A DNA stretch of 64,000 bases from Notospermus geniculatus. Its lineage: Eukaryota > Nemertea > Pilidiophora > Heteronemertea > Lineidae. The DNA lies in NCBI GenBank assembly GCA_002633025.1, contig NMRB01000110.1:374377-438376 (forward strand). The letters run 5' to 3'. Positions 56,885 to 64,000 of this stretch are shown here, piece by piece. The position numbers were made by a program, and so were the translations under genes. Positions within the stretch are counted from its first letter, which is position 1. Each line of letters begins with the position of its first letter. The notes beneath the pieces are model-generated. The model saw only the letters and a list, made by a program, of their open reading frames with translations, made no database searches and had not been told where the DNA came from.

Positions 56885-59800
56885 ATCTAATCTCATTGGC
56901 GTAACCTAGACTACGGCAAAGCCTTCGACCGTTTCATTTACTTTTCGGTCTGCAAACGATGTATTGCAATGGAAATATCATTGCTCCATATTACCAAAAA
57001 TTTGTCAAAGAATACTACATCGAATGGTATCGAACATTTGACGGAATGGTCTAAAAGATATGAAACGAGGCCATGTGGAACCAGATTGCATGGCAGTAGT
57101 AATGATACACCAGTGGGGAAGGGAACGTACAGGTCATAAACTTTAAATGACTATGGCGACAATCTCAGGGACAATCTTAATAGATCCTGATATTAAACAG
57201 CTACCTCAAAGTCAAAACAATGACTTTTCATCAGTTGCTGGTGATTTTAATCAAGCGGACACACGCCTTCCTCGCAGCGCAGTGGTATCCTAATTGCTGC
57301 TGTCCCGGGTTCGTAATCCTGTTATGGTGTGTCCCTGGAGAGCGCATGAGCTTGTTTTGTTTCGGGGTGATGCGGTTAGGCATGGCTCTATCTGTGATCT
57401 GTTCTTCTCATGATTGATTAGATATATTCCAAATTGATAACTCGCATGAATGTGTTTCGGTTGGTCGCCGACACGCTTTGCTGGCCACAGTGCTATTATT
57501 GTGGGTCAGGCTGAATGGTTAACCGAAGCTGCTTTGGCAATTAATGACCATCATTCAACTAGATGCTGCATCCTGCGACGCCACCACGGCCTAGGTTTTC
57601 CCACAAGGTGCACCGAATTAATTTAATTGGAAGACCCCTTCATTGGGGGTGGTAAGCGAAAGTGATCATGAGTGCTACTATTTTTTGCCTCGAACTCTGT
57701 GGTTCCTCGTTGCCATGCGACCCCGTGGATTGTGTGCCTGGCACACAACAGGTGTAACACAATGTCATTTTGATTGGGATGCTGGACTTCCCAAGAACAT
57801 CGACAATTAAGGAAAGTCCTTCAGGATAAGACAGCCGCATATTGGGGAATTCGGATATTTCTGTTAGGTGGCATTGTCCAAGGACAGGTTTAGAATTGGG
57901 AATTCTTGACAAACTGGGGGAGAAAGGGAAAGTAACACACAAACCGGTTGTTATACGATATTCTTTTTCACTAAAGGAATTAACGATGCGGAATGTTATC
58001 CCAGCAGGTGCAGTGCCAGTTTATAATATTTGGTCCTTCTGGTCACAAACTATCAAATATCACTGTTGATACAGACAGGACAAACGTTTGTAATGTCCCC
58101 GTTAATATGGTCGGTTCATGGCGTCCTAACCCTGCAAGGGGACCCGATTCCGCATGACTGAACACAGCACATGTCTACAGTTGATGCACATCCAGGTGCA
58201 CAGGACAAACTCAATGACATGTAATCCTGCCACCTGAATAGCAAAATCCGTGCACGCTTAACCCTCGGGCAGGACAACATGTCCACGCATCTCATTGTGA
58301 TTCCGACCTATATTTGTCAGTTCGATTTCCGACTAAAATCGTGGCAATACCGACATGTGCCGAGGTAGATCTGACCCTAGTCAAAAGGGTTCTGAAGAAC
58401 GATGGATAGACGTCCACCTAGCCCAAATCGAACTGCAGTTGATGTAGTTCTCGAGATGTGCTCTGCCCATCATCGAACTCGGTGGTGTTTCCAATTTTTT
58501 AGTGCTTTTCCATCGTTCTGTCTTTAGTTCTTCTATGTGTTTCCGTCAATATTGATTATATCGGAGGGCGATAATATATGAATGGCATGAAATGCCAAGA
58601 AGCACTATATAGAAATCGAAATAACCATTATTAGTCTTTTCAATAGAGAATGAAAAATGATCTATCAAAATTTCGACCATTTTCTTTGAAATAAACATAC
58701 GTGCCGCTGCATTTTCACCGACGAACAATACCATTTATCAAATGTCATCGCCATTCGTTTTGTTTTTAATCAAGCGGCGAGATCGGTCAATATTTAGTCG
58801 GGACAGGGAAGTTGAACCGAATGGCCTCAGGACCTACGGATCGGATGCAACAACATGGCAGGTAACGAAGAAAAGCCACGGATCGATTTATGAGGAAACA
58901 ATGGCGAAGTATAGACCGGGAGATTTCTGGCTATTGAGGGGTTATCGATCTCAGGATTTCTACTAACCTGCAGCTGGGCAAACGTGAAATGTTCTGACAC
59001 GTCGCCCCTTGTTTCAATATGGTTATTGTTATTCTCATTGTGCTAATTTGCGGTGCGTTAAACGCAAGTGGCTCGCGCGCTCGGGAACTGAGCACGTGCT
59101 GTTGGTATTGTCACGCGGCGCTTACATTTGAAAGCGACCGTCTCTATAGCCGTGTTTTTAAAGTTTTGAAATTGACAAGAAAGATTGACACAACAGGCGC
59201 AGGAATCATGATTCACAACTTCACGCTATTTAGATTTGGCATCCTGGACAAAGCAACCATCAAGGCTTATTATGCATCAAGTGCTTCTTCGCGGCACGTG
59301 CGAGGCCTGAAAGTTCACCCTCCCTTCATCATATTACAATCTTTTCGCCGTCAAATAACCCATTCAATAAGTATCCATTCAAAATACCTTGATAAGATTT
59401 GCTAAACGCCATTTTCAACAATCCAACGGACAATGACATGCTCTGAAGTGGCAATTCAAAGAAGTGAAATTTTAAATTATCTTCATCGCCTCGCAATTGT
59501 TTGCGTCGACACTGTTCTTTTCCGGACATTTTGATTTTTATTAAAAAATGCTGGCACGTGCTCTTGGCTACTGACACCAAAAAATGTTACGAAGGTATTG
59601 TGGAGATAAAAACTGAATGTTTTTTCTTAAGCGTGGCCTACCAGAAGGCCACCTCCATAAAGTACAACCCGAACTTTGTCACTTTTTGAAAGATACTGTG
59701 TAATGCTGACGAATCATCTTGGTTTATATTGATTGACTTTCGCCGAGTCGGTCAAGGAGGATTTCTGAAGATGTAGTTGACACTACTTTGGATAGATTTC

Positions 59801-60254
59801 ACTTGAAACTTCTTCAATTCTGGTTCTATCCACTCAAGAGGTTTAGATCGCCATGAAGGCAAGGAAGCTGATAAGCAGTACCCGAACCAGCAGATGCTGC
59901 CGAAGATCAAGAGCCAAGATCCATAAAGAAAGCTGGAGGGAAACCATGCAATGAAGTAGGAGTCAGTGTGTGCACGACTTCCGGGCACTCTGCAGCTCAA
60001 GAAACTAGAGATTAAGTAGGCCTACATTGTGCAAAAAAATACAGGGCTAAGGGTTCTTTTGCTGCAAATGTCATGAATGCGTACATGTATGTGAAGACCG
60101 GTTAGGGGCCTACAGATATACGTTTCCGGACAGGAAGCTGTCGGTTTGGTTCATGTAAAGCCGCATTCCGCTTCACATACAGAATTCACCCCTGTGAAAA
60201 TCAGTGACAATGACATGTCCAAAATACTTTCAAGGGCATTTCCAATCATTTAGT
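56885..60254. other. Gene-poor interval
   Basis: No exon with homology. The only frame with a recognisable protein-like signal is at 59019-59405 (listed separately). Several other short frames are unrecognised. Confidence 0.35.
59019..59405 (+). CDS. Speculative ORF with signal-peptide-like start
   Basis: The 128-codon frame starts with a strongly hydrophobic stretch (MVIVILIVLICGALNASGS) that ends at a plausible signal-peptidase site, then CCWYCHAAL. Later residues look unremarkable, and I see no homologue. Hydrophobic starts occur by chance in AT-rich DNA, so this is only a lead. Confidence 0.15.
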   Translation: MVIVILIVLICGALNASGSRARELSTCCWYCHAALTFESDRLYSRVFKVLKLTRKIDTTGAGIMIHNFTLFRFGILDKATIKAYYASSASSRHVRGLKVHPPFIILQSFRRQITHSISIHSKYLDKIC

Positions 60255-60724
60255 TACCGTAGAGTCGGTTCTATAACATCAATCACTATATGCCGAAGTG
60301 TCGTCCCAGTTCATTATTATGTCTGAGCCCGGTTTCCCGCCTGCATTGATTGACCAATGGCGCACAGGAGAAGGCCTGGTCAGTTTCTTGCGAATAAGAC
60401 ATGAGGTGGTGGGATATCACTAGGCCTATGTTGTCAGTCAAATGCCGCAGTATACAACTTGTATCAATAAAGAATGCACTCATGCACGCAAACTCCAAAG
60501 CTTTTGTCAACCACTGACAACAGAGCAGTGGAATTCTTGAATGCATGGTGAAATGGATCTCTATTCCATGAAACCACAATCCGTAAATAGGGCCTAGTAC
60601 TGACGGCCCATTCAAATCCCCCTCACGAATGTCAGTCTTGACCAACATGTGACCACTACGTAGTATTAATGGGCGTTGCTAATCTTGAATTATGGATCGA
60701 TGTTATAGAACCGACTCTACGGTA
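60255..60724. mobile_element. TA-flanked MITE with perfect 24-bp terminal repeats
   Basis: The left end CCGTAGAGTCGGTTCTATAA plus catc (60257-60280) is the exact complement of the right end (60699-60722). Each is bordered by TA (60255-60256 and 60723-60724), a typical Tc1/mariner-type target-site duplication. The 466-bp interior has no transposase; an open frame of 120 codons on the minus strand (60286-60648) is unrecognised. The perfect termini suggest recent activity. Confidence 0.88.
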
Positions 60725-63205
60725 TGTTATAAAGTCTGAAGCTTTATTGACGTCCATCCTGCCCATCGACCAATCTACCAACATAGTAATCCTTCAAGGC
60801 ACATCAGTGGCGTCATAACATCTCCCAGTAAATAAATAATGACATTTCCAATCGGTGACAGGAAGGAAAGGTCACAATTACACACGGTTGCCGGAAAACA
60901 GTCCTTGGTTACCATACCTGTGGCGGTGAATTATACCTCAATACGCCTCATTAGGGCTGGCCAGGCAGACGAGTGTTGATATTACGGGACATTCAAACGA
61001 CAATTAACAAACCACTTACAATTTAGGGCGATCCGCAGGAATTGTTGCGGTGAAGACAATTTCCGGAATACATGGCGCATGCGCAATCACGCTTGTCGAC
61101 TCGAAAGATGCACCATACATACGCTAAATCACAGCGCACTGCTGGGATCGTTCTGTGAGATTTTGACACCTGGTAAAATGACTATGTCATGGCAGTTTGG
61201 CTGACCAAATTCAACTTAAAGATTTTTGCGAAACACTCCGATCGTTTTCGATCTTCCAGTGCATCGCTTCTGTACTACTGTACAGTACACTGCATACACT
61301 TTTTCCCCGCAGAAAAATGGCTGACACGGAAGCAAAATTGCTGAAATCTGCCGATTTTTTCTAAAATTCAGTTAGGGAAAGGTCCAGAAGGGGTTAATTC
61401 ATGCTGGATCATTTACTTGACTGTTGAAATCAGCCGGTGATTGATATCAGCAAAGTAATGCATGGAAGGATGAACACGGTCCCTCAGCACCTATCTGACA
61501 TGGCTATGAAATATAGTGTTAGAAGCACCGGTTATAAAACAAAACCCTAATTACCTAGGAAATGCGCATGCGTTCGGGCGTAGAGCCATTTGGGTATAAT
61601 ACCCGTGAGTCATTACCCAATAAAGTGATAGTTTGCAGGTGTTTTCGAATTTTCTCTGAAGCTCTTGGCAACAACAAAAGAGATGTTGAAAATAGTTTAA
61701 ATTTACCCCGTTTTATTGGAATGTAGTTTTCGCTCCGGTTCGTTATTAATTATTCAAAAGTCATTGTAGTTTGGTTGGTTTTTCCTACACGTATATGTAA
61801 CATTCGCGTCTCGCTGGCGGTTCGCGATCAATTTTGTTCTCCCTGAATAAACCTGAAGTATTCAGGAGGAGAGAAATGCATCATTCTAAATGTATACTTG
61901 AAAATTCTGTAAACGTACATTGAGTGGGGTCCCTGGGCTACGAAAATGAAAAGAAAAAAAAGAAACCAAGAGTAAAACAGAGAGCAGAACCCTGATAACA
62001 AAATCTCAACTGATTCGAAACAGCTTATAATGATTTTCCACTCTTTTGGTCTGCTGACATCTCCCTCGGGATCCTCCCCTCCATTGTCACTAATGAATCG
62101 AGAACCTTGTCATACGCACTTCATCGTCCGAGAGACAGATTAAAATATCATTTCATTTGTTTCCCGTCCCTGAGCACGTCCTTAACGGTAATATAGCCGC
62201 TAAGAGAGGTTGTCAGTGATCTTATGCGGGCGGGTCAGCACGTGGACAAAGATTCCAGGATGCTCAGATCAATGCTGTGGAAAATCATTCTCTCAGTTCG
62301 TATCCTGCTCGGACTGCTCGGACTAGGCGGATGGCGATGCCTTCAAAAGATGTTTAACAAAACTGGCGTCCGTGATTGCACCTAACAGACCGCCTCTGTT
62401 TTCTAGTTGCGATCTCTGCTTACGACTTTCCCAGCTAATTAGCTATGACACACCGCAATTTGCACGAGTTCTGTAATGGGAAGTTACCATTCTTGCGTTA
62501 TGGAGATAAACGTTACGGGCTATCATCTAGATAGTTTGTGATGCGAGCAGTTTTCTAAACGTTTGTCCCTGTCAAGCTTGCTTAGTATCATAGTTCTAAT
62601 GGCGGTTGGATCCCCAGCGATTCGCCATAGGGGTGAATTGCCCTGTCGCGTGCGACAGCGCCGGAGGTTGCGGACAGAACGCTGGCGGACCCCCTGTAAG
62701 GCCAATGACTTCATTAAAGGCGAGGATGTAAGATTTTTCCAGATCTTGCATGCGATTTGTAACCTTTAAGGTCACGTCACATCTGTCCCTATATTTTATG
62801 ATAAAACAAAAATCAAGAGAAAGAAATTTTCAGAAATAGGTTTTGAAATCTCCATCCCGCACAGCGATATTGGAACCATCTATAAAGTGGCAATATTCGG
62901 CTATAAAGAAAGCCCACTCTCTTGGTGTTATTGAACAATATTATCTTCATCAGTGCAACTTATGAATCTCAAAAGATATACAATAACCTTCTCGTCCAGT
63001 CGTATTTTTTAAGGTACTTGGCGATGCAATTAAATCTCAACGAGTATTTCAATAGCCTCTTAAGGTAAAATCTGGTACTTCTATTCCCTAATGAACACCA
63101 GTTGTATTGTGATACACAGCGTCCAATATGACATGTATCGGCGTTAGAAATGTTGAGAGAGAGAAGCACCATTAACGCCAAAATATAATTTCAAGGAGGA
63201 AAAGT
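60725..63205. other. Gene-poor interval
   Basis: No exon or element is recognised. The stretch at about 62040-62470 is non-repetitive, with moderate GC and many short conserved-looking transcription-factor words, and could be regulatory. That is only an impression. Confidence 0.35.
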
Positions 63206-63290
63206 TAATTGGCTGCAGCAGCTAAGCAGTTTGGAGTGTCTTACCTTACCATCAGGGATAAGTTAAAGTGAGCTGTGCACGGATTGGTAT
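63206..63290 (+). pseudogene. Fossil Pipsqueak-type HTH (pogo/Tigger-like transposase N-terminus)
   Basis: One frame reads AAAKQFGVSYLTIRDKLK, a stop, then AVHG. This resembles the HTH_psq pattern (a-A-k-x-f-g-V-s-x-s-T-l-r-d-r-l-k-g) found at the start of pogo/Tigger transposases and in Pipsqueak proteins. The stop and the absence of any DDE domain nearby show it is a decayed fragment. Confidence 0.45.
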
Positions 63291-64000
63291 GATCAGCAAT
63301 CCCACCTGTTACATTAGCAAATACATTGTATAAGAATCATCATGGTGCTATTTGATTGGCTGCATTGCCATCACGTGATCACTATGAAGAGTGCTTCAAG
63401 CAGCATCAAGCGCGTCGCAATGTGACAACGGCTTTGGGGTTTCTGTTACAAGATCGATGTGTTTACCCATTGGCCTGGTTTACAATTCATTTCCTGTAAA
63501 ACAAAAATATCGTGTACATTGACACCATAATTAACTACCCTCGATCAAAGTCGTTTCACACTAAACATTCAAATCGAGAAAAATATACATCTGTTTTACT
63601 ATGAACAAAAGCGAACATCACTATTTTCAAAAATCGTCTTGTTATTTTTTGGAAAGAACGAAAAATAACACCAAGTATAATGCATTTTCCAGCAGTTTAA
63701 CAATAGAAATAGGCTTCCCTCAATCCATATCTATCGCCAGACAAACGGTTAAAATTTCAATTAATACACATAAACAATGAGCCAGGTTAGCCCAAGGGTT
63801 TTAGCAGACTATCAATAGTCTTTTATCGATATCCTGCTGTAGCAGTTGAATTGTATTCAAACGCTTCCTCAGGGCGGCGGCAGGGTTATGACCGTCATCA
63901 GGATGAACTGGAGAGACTGTAGAATTCATGTAGGATGGGTTCAGATGAGCCGCAATACCTTTCAAAAACACGCAGTTACAAAAGTAGTAGAGTAGTCCAG
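63291..64000. other. Window end, nothing recognised
   Basis: AT-rich with several oligo-A/T tracts. No exon, RNA gene or clear inverted repeat is seen up to the edge. Confidence 0.35.

Overview
This window is metazoan nuclear DNA from a draft assembly. Introns are GT-AG (one is GC-AG), genes are intron-rich, there are ambiguous bases at 1621 and 45627 and an N run at 22754-22761, and spacers are packed with inverted-repeat (MITE-like) elements. The gene families (a myotubularin with a C-terminal FYVE-like finger, SULT, SLC47/MATE, SIN3) and the recurring TAGGCCTA and CATGTACATGTA palindromes suggest a marine invertebrate, perhaps an echinoderm, hemichordate or cephalochordate. The species cannot be named from the sequence alone.

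Left part (1-11.4 kb): nine exons (2137-9077, + strand) encode 581 residues of an MTMR6/7/8-type phosphoinositide 3-phosphatase. The N-terminal GRAM exons lie outside the window or were not found. A long candidate 3' UTR holds a 31-bp minisatellite in two blocks and a palindromic element, and ends near an AATAAA at 11421. From 11.5 to 18.3 kb there is no convincing gene. Instead there is a nested foldback structure (12388-14922) and at least five further inverted-repeat elements.

Middle (18.8-32.5 kb): a complete two-exon cytosolic sulfotransferase lies on the minus strand (18860-20135, 302 aa). Upstream of it, also on the minus strand, is an exon that matches the C-terminal region of SIN3 (about 21695-21810), with one or more weaker neighbouring exons. 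A complete 17-exon SLC47/MATE multidrug-and-toxin-extrusion transporter lies on the plus strand (24371-30589, 649 aa). A 467-bp tandem duplication has copied its exon 2 and the end of exon 1. The two exon-2 copies encode the same peptide and cannot both be spliced in without a frameshift. A small intronless acidic/coiled-coil ORF (116 aa) follows at 32068-32418.

Right part (32.5-64 kb) is gene-poor and AT-rich. The best coding evidence is a pair of short exons (42110-42163 and 47923-47964), separated by a 5.8-kb intron, that look like the 5' end of an unidentified gene continuing past the window. The rest holds tandem duplications (39018-40350, 56747-56884), a diverged direct repeat (43060-43850), a TTAA-flanked element (49178-49731), a TA-flanked element (60255-60724) and a fossil Pipsqueak-type HTH fragment (about 63206-63290). 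The MATE transporter and the sulfotransferase both handle small organic molecules (efflux and phase II conjugation), but their adjacency is not evidence of co-regulation.
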